DNA of 64,000 bases from Marixanthomonas spongiae (lineage in GTDB: Bacteria > Bacteroidota > Bacteroidia > Flavobacteriales > Flavobacteriaceae). The notes under the pieces were generated by a model that saw nothing but the letters and a program-made list of their open reading frames with translations, did no database searches and was not told where the DNA came from. Where the stretch lies: assembly GCF_003095375.1 (NCBI RefSeq), contig NZ_QEHR01000003.1, positions 248,001 through 312,000 on the forward strand, given 5' to 3'. This document shows, piece by piece, positions 16,971 to 24,551 of this stretch. Each line of letters begins with the position of its first letter. Within the stretch, counting starts at the first letter, position 1. The translations under genes were made by a program, and so were the position numbers.

Positions 16971-17750
16971 TGGGTTGAAAGTAATGACAGAAAATTTGAT
17001 ATTTTCTATATGAGTAAGATGCATCGCACCCTCTACTTTCTGAAAAGTAAAATTCATTAAATCATTTTTTTCGAGCTTTTTAAGATACTCAAAATTGACC
17101 AACACATCATCCTCCCCAAAAACTAACTTGACGGATATGCCACTCTCACTCAAAATTTTCACTTCATCTAGCATTTGTCCCAGTTTTATGGATTTCAACA
17201 GGCTTTGTCTAAAATGTGGGTCGGTATTCTTAAGATTTTCTTTTACAAATTCTTGATGCTCTTTATGCGTTAAGGATGTAGCAAAAATGTCCAAATCTTC
17301 TTCTGTCAACTCTTTTTTAAAAAGTAACGGAATTGCGGTATGTGGCATAAAGGCTTCTTCAATATTTAAGGGTAATTGTAAAGGAGGCGTACCTATTAAA
17401 AAAATACTTGAACAGTTTTTCAGTTTAGGGAGCGCTTGAATGGCCATGTGCCCACCGAAAGAATGACCAACAACTGTATAGTTTTTTAGTTTTAATTGAT
17501 TGCAAAAAGTTGCAAGATCATCTACAATCTGATGTACCGAGTATGTTTCCAACCACTGCGAATCACCGTGTCCGGGCAAGTCCAACGCCAACATTCTAAA
17601 TGCCTTTAGCTGCTGGCTTTCCAGTTGTTTTGTAAAAATGGCTTTAGAAAGAGAATTTCCGTGGATAAAAAGAATTATTTTTTCACTAGATGGATTAACC
17701 TCTAGATAGCTTATGCGATGATTGTTTACAATACAATTTTTAATCTCCAT
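16947..17750 (-). CDS. Alpha/beta hydrolase
   Basis: 267 residues. Canonical fold marks: oxyanion strand ILFIHGNSLS (about 26-35), LDLPGHGDS (about 57-65), nucleophile elbow GHSFGGH with Ser97, acid in VFGEDDVLV (about 215), and His in EGAMHLTHIE (about 247). The substrate is not defined by sequence; the family includes esterases, lactonases and MenH. Being near menB does not make it MenH, because it lies in the block that appears inserted. It sits 17 bases downstream of the PAS-LuxR gene on the same strand, so the two are probably co-transcribed, and it converges on the lipoprotein gene with a 24-base overlap. Confidence 0.88.
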   Translation of the reverse strand: MEIKNCIVNNHRISYLEVNPSSEKIILFIHGNSLSKAIFTKQLESQQLKAFRMLALDLPGHGDSQWLETYSVHQIVDDLATFCNQLKLKNYTVVGHSFGGHMAIQALPKLKNCSSIFLIGTPPLQLPLNIEEAFMPHTAIPLLFKKELTEEDLDIFATSLTHKEHQEFVKENLKNTDPHFRQSLLKSIKLGQMLDEVKILSESGISVKLVFGEDDVLVNFEYLKKLEKNDLMNFTFQKVEGAMHLTHIENIKFSVITFNPLFSDHNS

Positions 17751-17767
17751 TTTTTATTAAAAAATTT

Positions 17768-18502
17768 TTACAATACCCCTATTTTATGGCAAAATGTAAG
17801 CAGGTCTGCTGTATTGCAGCACTGTGCTTTTTGCAACATATTCTTTCGGTGTGTGATTACGGTATGTGGACTTATAAATAATTTTTCTGCTATTTGATTT
17901 GAAGTAAGATTTATTGCCAGCAATTTAATTATCTCAAGCTCTCTTACCGTAAATAAGGATGAGAATTCTTCATATACACGCTTCTTCAGTTCGTCCTGAT
18001 CAACTTTAGGCGTGATAAAATCCCATTGAACGATTTCAGAATCATCAAAAAATGATATGTCTGTTAGCAATGAGATATTTGACCTGAATTTTCCTTCGGG
18101 GGTCCTAGAATAAAACGAAGATTGTCGCAACAGTTTTATATACGTACCATCTTTCTTTCGAAATCTGTAGGTAATGTTCAGGGAAGTATCCCGCATGGAC
18201 ATTTTTTTATTTTCAACCAAATGGTTTACGATTGCTTGCGTTGCCCTACGTACAATTTGAATATCATTGGGGTGTGCAATTTCCAAGATTTTCTCCATAG
18301 TGAATTCTTCTTCCGAATAGCCAAGAATTTTATCCACGTTTCGTTGGTACACTACACTACTCGATTGCCAATCAATTACATACAAACATTGCGTTACATT
18401 TAAAGGAAAATTTTTGACCTTTGTAAAATCGAGAGCTTCCATTTTGGAATAGCCGAAGGTTTTCTGAATGTCTTCAACAAATTCTTTACTGGATTTGAAC
18501 AT
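17768..18502 (-). CDS. PAS-domain LuxR-family transcriptional regulator
   Basis: 244 residues from ATG 18502; a TTG at 18532 would add ten residues but gives a poorer start. The N-terminal half is a PAS fold (VIDWQSSSVVYQRNVDKILGYSEEEF; then FRKKDGTYIKLLRQ, the PAC part). The C-terminal 65 residues are a LuxR/GerE helix-turn-helix (LTVRELEIIKLLAINLTSNQ, then IAEKLFISPHTVITHRKNM). No phospho-receiver or autoinducer domain is present, so it probably senses a small ligand or a protein partner through PAS. It is co-oriented with the hydrolase. The perfect 20-bp dyad upstream of the lipoprotein gene (15231-15250) is its best candidate target. Confidence 0.88.
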   Translation of the reverse strand: MFKSSKEFVEDIQKTFGYSKMEALDFTKVKNFPLNVTQCLYVIDWQSSSVVYQRNVDKILGYSEEEFTMEKILEIAHPNDIQIVRRATQAIVNHLVENKKMSMRDTSLNITYRFRKKDGTYIKLLRQSSFYSRTPEGKFRSNISLLTDISFFDDSEIVQWDFITPKVDQDELKKRVYEEFSSLFTVRELEIIKLLAINLTSNQIAEKLFISPHTVITHRKNMLQKAQCCNTADLLTFCHKIGVL

Positions 18503-18559
18503 AAATTTTGAGTTTAGCGCGTATACAGCCAAAAAACAAATACGTAGGTTTAAAATATT

Positions 18560-19399
18560 TTAGGGCAACCATTTTTTATCAAAATTAGGCTTTCTTTTTT
18601 CTAAAAATGCATCACGGCCTTCTTTCGCTTCCTCAGTCATATACGCTAACCTAGTCGCTTCGCCAGCAAATACTTGTTGACCAACCATGCCGTCGTCGGT
18701 AAGGTTCATCGCAAACTTAAGCATTTTTATGGAAGTTGGTGATTTTGCCAATACTTCTTGTGCCCATTCGTAAGCAGTTTGTTCCAATTCATCGTGAGGA
18801 ATAACAGCGTTTACCATTCCCATGTCAAACGCTTCCTGTGCGCTGTAATTTCTTCCAAGGAAAAAGATTTCGCGCGCTTTTTTCTGTCCTACCATTTTGG
18901 CGAGATAGGCACTTCCGTAACCACCGTCGAAACTGGTTACATCAGCATCGGTTTGTTTAAATATGGCGTGTTCTTTACTGGCCAGCGTCATATCGCAAAC
19001 CACGTGCAAGCTATGGCCACCGCCCACGGCCCAGCCGGGAACCACACAGATAACCGCTTTGGGCATAAACCGGATGAGTCGCTGAACTTCCAGGATATTT
19101 AGCCGGTGATAGCCGTCCTCGCCCACGTAACCTTGATGTCCGCGGGCTTTTTGGTCACCGCCACTGCAAAAGCTATACACCCCGTCTTTAGACGAAGGTC
19201 CTTCGGCAGACAACAACACTGCGCCAATGCTGGTATCTTCCTGTGCATCGTGGAAGGCGTCCAGCAATTCGGAAGTGGTTTTGGGTCGAAATGCATTGCG
19301 CACATCGGGGCGGTTAAAAGCGATCCGTGCCACGCCATTGCACTTTTTATAGGTGATATCGGTATATTCTTTGGCTGTTTTCCAGTTGGGTGTGTCCAT
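18560..19399 (-). CDS. menB: 1,4-dihydroxy-2-naphthoyl-CoA synthase
   Basis: 279 residues, the usual MenB length. Crotonase-fold features are present: RPDVRNAFRPKT near 30, the oxyanion-hole segment GGDQKARGHQGYV (about 81-93), VPGWAVGGGHSLHVVCD (about 121-137), TSFDGGYGSAYLAK (about 155-168), and the conserved C-terminus [11 protein letters not shown]. It closes the second ring of the menaquinone head group from o-succinylbenzoyl-CoA in the cytosol. Its own 3' end is the part also found at 15045-15167, so the last 40 codons may be an imported allele. menD and isochorismate synthase are about 4-6 kb away. Confidence 0.97.
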   Translation of the reverse strand: MDTPNWKTAKEYTDITYKKCNGVARIAFNRPDVRNAFRPKTTSELLDAFHDAQEDTSIGAVLLSAEGPSSKDGVYSFCSGGDQKARGHQGYVGEDGYHRLNILEVQRLIRFMPKAVICVVPGWAVGGGHSLHVVCDMTLASKEHAIFKQTDADVTSFDGGYGSAYLAKMVGQKKAREIFFLGRNYSAQEAFDMGMVNAVIPHDELEQTAYEWAQEVLAKSPTSIKMLKFAMNLTDDGMVGQQVFAGEATRLAYMTEEAKEGRDAFLEKRKPNFDKKWLP

Positions 19400-19417
19400 A
19401 TTTTATATTTTTACGGT

Positions 19418-19425
19418 AAAGATAC
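19418..19425 (-). promoter_or_regulatory. Probable -7 element for menB
   Basis: On the - strand the sequence is TATCTTTA, one base from TAnnTTTG, 19 bases before the menB ATG. Confidence 0.4.
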
Positions 19426-19582
19426 TAATTTAGTCGTGTCCCACTAAGCTATGAGCTATTAGACATTAGACTTGAGATTAAATTGATAATCCATTCGATA
19501 TATATTTTTTAATAGCTAAAAATAGATCAAACTATTGCTTTTAAAATAACGAGTAAAAAAATAGCACGGTCTTAAAAAATGC

Positions 19583-19628
19583 ACAATTAGTTTCGAAATT
19601 TCGTGAGACGAAGTATTTAACTAATTGT
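19583..19628. repeat. Nested inverted repeat upstream of the C1 peptidase gene
   Basis: ACAATTAGTT (19583-19592) and AACTAATTGT (19619-19628) are perfect 10-bp arms; inside them TTCGT (19600-19604) and ACGAA (19608-19612) form a second small stem with a GAG loop. It ends 46 bases before the peptidase ATG and lacks a T-run, so it is not a standard terminator. It could be an operator or a structured 5' leader. The rest of 19400-19573 is AT-rich and shows nothing else. Confidence 0.5.
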
Positions 19629-19673
19629 ATCGAACAATGAATAACATGACAAAACCAAACATTTTTTAACCTT

Positions 19674-20795
19674 ATGAAAAAGCTACTTTTTTTCTTCGGA
19701 ATTTTCTTAACAACATTAACTACAACTGCTCAAGAGGCCTATAAGTTTACTACGGAAATTGATCTGGAAACTACACCTGTGATAAGCCAAGGCCGTACCG
19801 GTACCTGCTGGAGCTTTTCCACCTCCTCTTTTTTAGAGTCTGAAATAATAAGGCTCACCGGAAAAAAAATCGATCTTTCTGAAATGTACACGGTACGAAA
19901 TACCTATCCCAAAAAGGCTGAAAATTTCGTGATGCGCCAAGGCAAAGCGCAGTTTAGCGAAGGTGGGCTGGCACACGACGTAATCAACTCGGTTCGTGCG
20001 TATGGGTTGGTACCGCAAGAAGCGTACAGCGGTTTGATTGCTTCGGAAGAAAAACACAACCACGCCGAATTGGTCACCGTATTGCAATCCATGCTCGAAA
20101 CCTATATCGACAATCCCGCCCAGCAGTTGAGTCCAAAATGGAAAAAAGCGGTTTCCAGCGTTTTGGATGTGTATTTAGGGAGCAATCCTTCCACCTTTCA
20201 GTATGAGGGTAAAAGCTATACGCCACAATCATTTTTGAAAATGACGAAATTGATTCCTGATGATTATGCGAGCATTACCTCATTTACACACGCACCGTTT
20301 TATTCCAAATTCATCCTAAACATCCCAGATAATTGGAGCAACGGCAGTTTTTACAATGTTCCATTAGATGAAATGATGGCAACCATTGTCCATGCTCTTG
20401 AAAACGGTTTTACGGTTGAGCTGGATTGCGATGTGAGCGAACGCAGTTTTTCGTCAAAAGACGGAGTAGCGGTGATTCCTGAAGATTCAAAAAATACCAT
20501 TAAGGCATTGCAAGGTGTGTATCCAGAAAGAAGCATTACCCAAGCCTACCGCCAAGCCGAATTTGAAAATTACAACACCACCGATGACCACTTAATGCAC
20601 ATCACCGGAATCGTGCGCGACCAAAACGGCACCAAATACTACAAAGTGAAAAACAGTTGGGGGACTGATGAAAAACGAAACGCCAATGGCGGATATGTTT
20701 ACTTTAGCGAAGCCTATATGAAATTGAAGGCCATAAGCATTATGGTACACAAAGATGCCGTGCCGAAAAACACTTCAAAAAAATTAGCATTATAA
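19674..20795 (+). CDS. Secreted C1-family (bleomycin-hydrolase-like) cysteine aminopeptidase
   Basis: 373 residues. A signal peptide (MKKLLFFFGIFLTTLTTTAQ) precedes a papain-fold domain. The triad is visible: Cys45 in QGRTGTCWSFS, His about 309 in DDHLMHITGI, and Asn about 327 in KNSWGT. A DLSEMYTVRNTYPKKAENFV segment and the length fit the PepC/bleomycin hydrolase branch (cytosolic elsewhere), which in Bacteroidota is often exported. It cleaves N-terminal residues from peptides, presumably in the periplasm. Expressed from its own promoter region behind a nested inverted repeat; the following small exported protein has its own -7 box. Confidence 0.92.
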   Translation: MKKLLFFFGIFLTTLTTTAQEAYKFTTEIDLETTPVISQGRTGTCWSFSTSSFLESEIIRLTGKKIDLSEMYTVRNTYPKKAENFVMRQGKAQFSEGGLAHDVINSVRAYGLVPQEAYSGLIASEEKHNHAELVTVLQSMLETYIDNPAQQLSPKWKKAVSSVLDVYLGSNPSTFQYEGKSYTPQSFLKMTKLIPDDYASITSFTHAPFYSKFILNIPDNWSNGSFYNVPLDEMMATIVHALENGFTVELDCDVSERSFSSKDGVAVIPEDSKNTIKALQGVYPERSITQAYRQAEFENYNTTDDHLMHITGIVRDQNGTKYYKVKNSWGTDEKRNANGGYVYFSEAYMKLKAISIMVHKDAVPKNTSKKLAL

Positions 20796-20812
20796 TTTGG
20801 CTTAAAATTTGC

Positions 20813-20820
20813 TAATTTTG
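20813..20820 (+). promoter_or_regulatory. -7 promoter element for the 187-residue exported protein
   Basis: TAATTTTG matches TAnnTTTG and ends 5 bases before the ATG at 20826, predicting an extremely short or absent 5' leader. Confidence 0.55.
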
Positions 20821-20825
20821 TACCG

Positions 20826-21389
20826 ATGAAAAAACTTGTTTTCATACTATTGTTATTTCCAGTATTCGGAATAGGTCAACGTGATTTTGACACGCGGTAT
20901 ATTTCCATTGAAGCAACCCCTTCGGTAGAAATAAAAGGGCTGGAATTGATGCCTTATAAAGTATTTGGTGAACGGCACCAATTTGGGGCCCTCCCAGCCT
21001 ATCTTCCTAACTTGGCTCCTGTTGCTGTTTCCGGGAAGGATTATTGGCAACCTGTCGATATGTTTTCGGCGGCCACTAAAAACAACAATTTTATTGATGC
21101 CAAAGCTACTGGCGACAATCCTTTTGCAGCACGGCTTAACAATCAGTTTGCTCAACCTGGCTTAAACGGCAACAACCGGTTTAAGGTCTATGCCGATGAT
21201 GAATATTCACGGGTAAACAATTCGGTTTATGAAAACCAGACCATGCCTTACTTTGGGAATCCTTATTACAGAGGCTCACAATATGGGAACCCTTACTACT
21301 ATACACCGTATTACAGGCAATCGGGCATCAATCTTTATAAAAACAAGGAGAACAAAAGTTCGATACAGATTCAAGTACGGGAATATTAA
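20826..21389 (+). CDS. Exported protein of unknown function, Tyr/Asn-rich C-terminus
   Basis: 187 residues with a signal peptide (MKKLVFILLLFPVFGIGQ). The mature part has a conserved-looking N-terminal strand set (FDTRYISIEATPSVEIKGLE) and a C-terminal tail (about 135-170) rich in Tyr, Asn, Gly and Pro with near-repeats of GNPYY. No catalytic motif. Such tails are typical of surface or envelope proteins of low complexity. I do not recognise the family. Confidence 0.72.
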   Translation: MKKLVFILLLFPVFGIGQRDFDTRYISIEATPSVEIKGLELMPYKVFGERHQFGALPAYLPNLAPVAVSGKDYWQPVDMFSAATKNNNFIDAKATGDNPFAARLNNQFAQPGLNGNNRFKVYADDEYSRVNNSVYENQTMPYFGNPYYRGSQYGNPYYYTPYYRQSGINLYKNKENKSSIQIQVREY

Positions 21390-21511
21390 TAAGAACTCTT
21401 TCGTCAAGCCAGTGAGGTATGAAAAATTCAAATTCGTGATTCCTGCCGGTCTATCGAACTCACTCAAACATCCCTAAGCTACTATTGTCACTTTTGTCTA
21501 GTACCCAACTA

Positions 21512-22348
21512 TCAAACCAATTCTATCCCATCACTTTTAATGACAATCTGTTTGTCTTTGTACAGGCTGCCAATGGCTTTTTTAAAGCTTTTTTTGCTGA
21601 GGCCCAATTCGTTTTTAATGGTTTCGGGATCGCTTTTATCGTGTAGGGGCAAAAAACCTCCGGCCGCTTTTAGCTCGTCCAAAATGTAGTTGGCATTGGG
21701 TTCAATGCTTCGGTAGCCTGGTGCTTGCAAAACAATATCTATTTTATTGTCTTCGCGCACTTTTTTAACATAGGCTTTTAAACGATCACCGGTACGGATG
21801 TCTTCAAAAATATCATCAATATAAATAAGGCCGTGGTGTTTGCCATTGACAATTACATTGGCGCCTTTTTCGGTAAGGTGCGTTACTAAAATATCGACCT
21901 TTTCATATTTTTCAACGGTCACGGTACTGTTGTCAACAAAACAGTTGGTTTTACTAGAACCCACCAAGCGGTCGGTCTTTTCATCCAGATACAAATAAAT
22001 GATGTACCAATTTCCTGCGGTCATGGGTCTTGCTTGCTCCTTAAAAGGCACAAACAACTGTTTTTCGAGTCCCCAATCCATAAAAGCGCCGTATTTGGTT
22101 ACATCGCTGCATTGCAGGTAGGCAAATTCGTTTAATGTAACGTAGGGTTCGAGAGTGGTTGCAATGGGACGTTCTTCATTGTCCAGATAGACAAATACTT
22201 CAATTTTATCCCCTATTTCGTACGTTTCGGGCTTGTACTTGTGCGGCAATAAAATTTCATTTTGTTCTTTTTCACCATCTCCTAAAAATAAACCGGGGTC
22301 GGTTTCCCTTAAAATGGTGAGTGTTTGGTATTGTCCTATATTGATCAT
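21512..22348 (-). CDS. cvfB: CvfB-type S1-like RNA-binding protein
   Basis: 278 residues from the ATG at 22348 (MINIGQYQTLTILRE). The frame is open further, to 22438, but the promoter (22354-22361) lies just upstream of 22348 and the family starts at this Met. The layout is three S1-type OB folds followed by a winged helix: FLGDGEKEQNEILLPHKYKP; YGAFMDWGLEKQLFVPF; VNGKHHGLIYIDDIF; and the C-terminal LGLSKKSFKKAIGSLYKD. CvfB-family proteins bind RNA and modulate gene expression in Gram-positives; the role in Bacteroidota is not known. It is divergent from the 137-residue gene. Confidence 0.9.
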   Translation of the reverse strand: MINIGQYQTLTILRETDPGLFLGDGEKEQNEILLPHKYKPETYEIGDKIEVFVYLDNEERPIATTLEPYVTLNEFAYLQCSDVTKYGAFMDWGLEKQLFVPFKEQARPMTAGNWYIIYLYLDEKTDRLVGSSKTNCFVDNSTVTVEKYEKVDILVTHLTEKGANVIVNGKHHGLIYIDDIFEDIRTGDRLKAYVKKVREDNKIDIVLQAPGYRSIEPNANYILDELKAAGGFLPLHDKSDPETIKNELGLSKKSFKKAIGSLYKDKQIVIKSDGIELV

Positions 22349-22353
22349 AGTTG

Positions 22354-22361
22354 CAAAGGTA
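22354..22361 (-). promoter_or_regulatory. -7 promoter element for cvfB
   Basis: On the - strand TACCTTTG (TAnnTTTG) is followed by CAACT and the ATG, predicting a near-leaderless message. menD has the same module. Confidence 0.65.
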
Positions 22362-22436
22362 CTACAATAAGCATTCATTGAAATATCAGAAAAAAAATTT
22401 TTACCCTTTTTAATTAATTCAGTATCTTCACGTGGC

Positions 22437-22850
22437 ATGAAACCAACCCCTCCTCACCACCAATTGCCAGAAAGTGCCGTGTTGAAAGACGTGCTAAAAA
22501 GCAAGATTGCCACGGTGTATTTTTATGACGATGTTGCTGTAGTTGAAGCAAAAGAAGGTGTAACCCTTTCATACAAAACGGCTTTTTCGCTTCTTATAAG
22601 CGGTTTAAATTATTTGCGCGCCTCTTCTTGGGTGTATATTTCGAACCGGTTGAATTCGTATTCCCTAAACCCCCAAGATTACCGATATTTAGAAAAAATA
22701 CCTACCCTCAAAGGGTTGGCCGTTGTTTACGAGTCCGAAATAGGAAAAAAAAACGCCGAAATGGAAGCCAAATTCTTCAACAAGCCTTTCGCCTCCTTTT
22801 CAAACCTTACCGAAGCATACAACTGGGCTAGGGAACTGTTAGATGCTTGA
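22437..22850 (+). CDS. STAS/SpoIIAA-like small protein of unknown function
   Basis: 137 residues, no signal peptide. The pattern of strands and helices (IATVYFYDDVAVVEAKEGV; LKGLAVVYESEIGKKNAE; FNKPFASFSNLTEAYNWARELL) resembles flavobacterial STAS/SpoIIAA-like proteins, with the final helix AYNWARELL typical of that group. No enzyme motif. Divergent from cvfB, with about 90 bases between the likely starts; TATCTTCA just upstream could be a weak -7 element. It converges on menD with a 5-base gap. Confidence 0.7.
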   Translation: MKPTPPHHQLPESAVLKDVLKSKIATVYFYDDVAVVEAKEGVTLSYKTAFSLLISGLNYLRASSWVYISNRLNSYSLNPQDYRYLEKIPTLKGLAVVYESEIGKKNAEMEAKFFNKPFASFSNLTEAYNWARELLDA

Positions 22851-22855
22851 AAATA

Positions 22856-24520
22856 TCACGCAATAAACTTAAAATAATCCAGTAAGACCCGGTCATTTAC
22901 TTCAGCAGGAGTGAACACTTCCAAGATTTTGGGTTTTTCAGAAGAAGAAAGAAACACATTCAATTGTTCTTTCAACGCAACTTCATCAGTAACCGGAGTA
23001 TAATCAAACTGATACATCATGGCCAATTGTTTTGCTGAAAGTTGGTGCTGTGTTTCAAAAAAGCGTTCAAAATGCTGGGTATTCTTTGCATTCGGCAAAA
23101 TCCTAAAAATGCCACCGCCACTATTATTGATCAAGATAATTTTGAAATCCTTTGGAATATAATCGTTCCACAACCCATTGCTGTCGTAAAAGAAACTCAA
23201 ATCGCCCGTTATCAACACCGTAGACAGTTTTGAAGCATACGCTGCCCCTACGGCCGTGCTCACGCTTCCGTCAATACCACTGGTGCCACGATTGCAAAAC
23301 ACGTGTACGGACGTTGGGATATCGAACAATTGTGCATACCGTATCGCTGCACTGTTGGCCACTTGCAATTGAAGAGGATTGGGCAAGGCTTTTAAAATTT
23401 CGGAATACACCTTGAAATCTGAATACGGTGCTGTGGCAACATACTCTTTGTGCAAGGCCGTGCGTTTGTTTTTAACAGCAAGCCAATCGCGTTGATAGGT
23501 GCTCGCCACCGTGTGGGTTTTGGGCATGAACGATTGTAAAAATGTATTGGGGGTTGTTTTTATGTGCGCACTCAAAGAAAAATAGGTATCGTATGCCTTT
23601 TTAACATCCACGTGCCAATGTGCTTTTGGTTTATAGCTTCGTAAAAACTTTTTAATGCGCTTGGAAACCACCATCCCGCCAAACGTAAGTAAAATATCTG
23701 GTCGCAAGGCTTTAAAACCGTCTTCGTCCAAAGCGGTAATGAGCTGGTCGATAGCCGGAATGAAATTTTCGTGATGCAGGTTGGACGTTGTTTCGGTCAA
23801 CACCAAAACACTTTCGTCTTTTGCCAAAGCTTTGATGTACTGTTCTTCAATGCTGTTTGGCGGCAAGACGCCCACCAAAACCATTTTTTTAGTGTTGTTG
23901 TTCCACGTTTTGGCAAATTCATTTAAATTTTCGGGACTTTCTTCAGCAATAACTCTCGCTGGAACGTGCTGCGGATGAACTTCCAATGTATCTAAGGTGT
24001 TATACAACGGTTCAGAAAAAGGTAAGTTTACGTGCACCGGGCCTTGCAGCTCGAATGCTGTGTTCAACGCAATGTTTATTTCGGTTTCATTAAAAGTTTG
24101 GTGTTCGGTCCCTTCTTTGCAATTCGCGTTATAAAGAATATGCTTTCCATACACTTCTTCTTGTTGTATGGTTTGCCCGTCCCCTATTTCGAGCAATTCT
24201 GGTGGACGATCGGCCGAAAGGACAACCAAGGGGATATCGCTGTAAAACGCTTCGGCCACTGCCGGGAAATAATTCAGCAATGCCGAACCGGAAGAGCATA
24301 CCAAAGCCACGGGTTTTTTGGTTTGCTGTGCCATTCCCATAGCAAAAAAAGCAGCACAGCGCTCATCGACAATGCTAAAGCAGTTGAAACTGGGATTTTC
24401 GGTAAAGCCAATGGTCAACGGCGCGTTTCGTGAACCTGGGGAGATCACAATGTGGTCTATCCCTTTTAAAAGGCACAATTGGGTAAGGGTTTGCGAGAGG
24501 TGTTTTGCAGAATAGTTCAT
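22856..24520 (-). CDS. menD: 2-succinyl-5-enolpyruvyl-6-hydroxy-3-cyclohexene-1-carboxylate synthase
   Basis: 554 residues, the usual MenD length. ThDP-dependent decarboxylase fold: SPGSRNAPLTIGF (about 28-40), CSSGSALLNYFPAVAEA (about 75-91), LSADRPPELLEIGDGQTIQQ (about 101-120), GTSGIDGSVSTAVGAA (about 400-415), LITGDLSFFYDSNGLWN (about 423-439) and NNSGGGIFRILP. It adds 2-oxoglutarate-derived succinic semialdehyde to isochorismate, the first committed step of menaquinone synthesis. It follows isochorismate synthase by 31 bases; its own -7 box lies in that gap, so it is probably read both from the operon and from its own promoter. Confidence 0.97.
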   Translation of the reverse strand: MNYSAKHLSQTLTQLCLLKGIDHIVISPGSRNAPLTIGFTENPSFNCFSIVDERCAAFFAMGMAQQTKKPVALVCSSGSALLNYFPAVAEAFYSDIPLVVLSADRPPELLEIGDGQTIQQEEVYGKHILYNANCKEGTEHQTFNETEINIALNTAFELQGPVHVNLPFSEPLYNTLDTLEVHPQHVPARVIAEESPENLNEFAKTWNNNTKKMVLVGVLPPNSIEEQYIKALAKDESVLVLTETTSNLHHENFIPAIDQLITALDEDGFKALRPDILLTFGGMVVSKRIKKFLRSYKPKAHWHVDVKKAYDTYFSLSAHIKTTPNTFLQSFMPKTHTVASTYQRDWLAVKNKRTALHKEYVATAPYSDFKVYSEILKALPNPLQLQVANSAAIRYAQLFDIPTSVHVFCNRGTSGIDGSVSTAVGAAYASKLSTVLITGDLSFFYDSNGLWNDYIPKDFKIILINNSGGGIFRILPNAKNTQHFERFFETQHQLSAKQLAMMYQFDYTPVTDEVALKEQLNVFLSSSEKPKILEVFTPAEVNDRVLLDYFKFIA

Positions 24521-24525
24521 TGTTG

Positions 24526-24533
24526 CAAAGGTA
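24526..24533 (-). promoter_or_regulatory. -7 promoter element for menD
   Basis: TACCTTTG on the - strand, followed by CAACA and the ATG; a perfect TAnnTTTG with only 5 bases to the start codon. Nearly identical to the cvfB module. Confidence 0.65.
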
Positions 24534-24551
24534 CAAACTGCCGTGTCAATT

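Noticed and set aside
16947-17750. MenH assignment for the alpha/beta hydrolase near menB
   Set aside because: It lies in the block that seems inserted at menB, is grouped with a regulator, and has no MenH-specific motif I can point to.
15045-18592. Complete mobile element between the menB ends
   Set aside because: No integrase, transposase, excisionase or terminal inverted repeats are visible; only the duplicated gene end supports transfer.
22349-22438. Longer cvfB reading starting at 22438
   Set aside because: The added 30 residues contain the promoter and are unlike the family N-terminus, which begins at MINIGQYQ.
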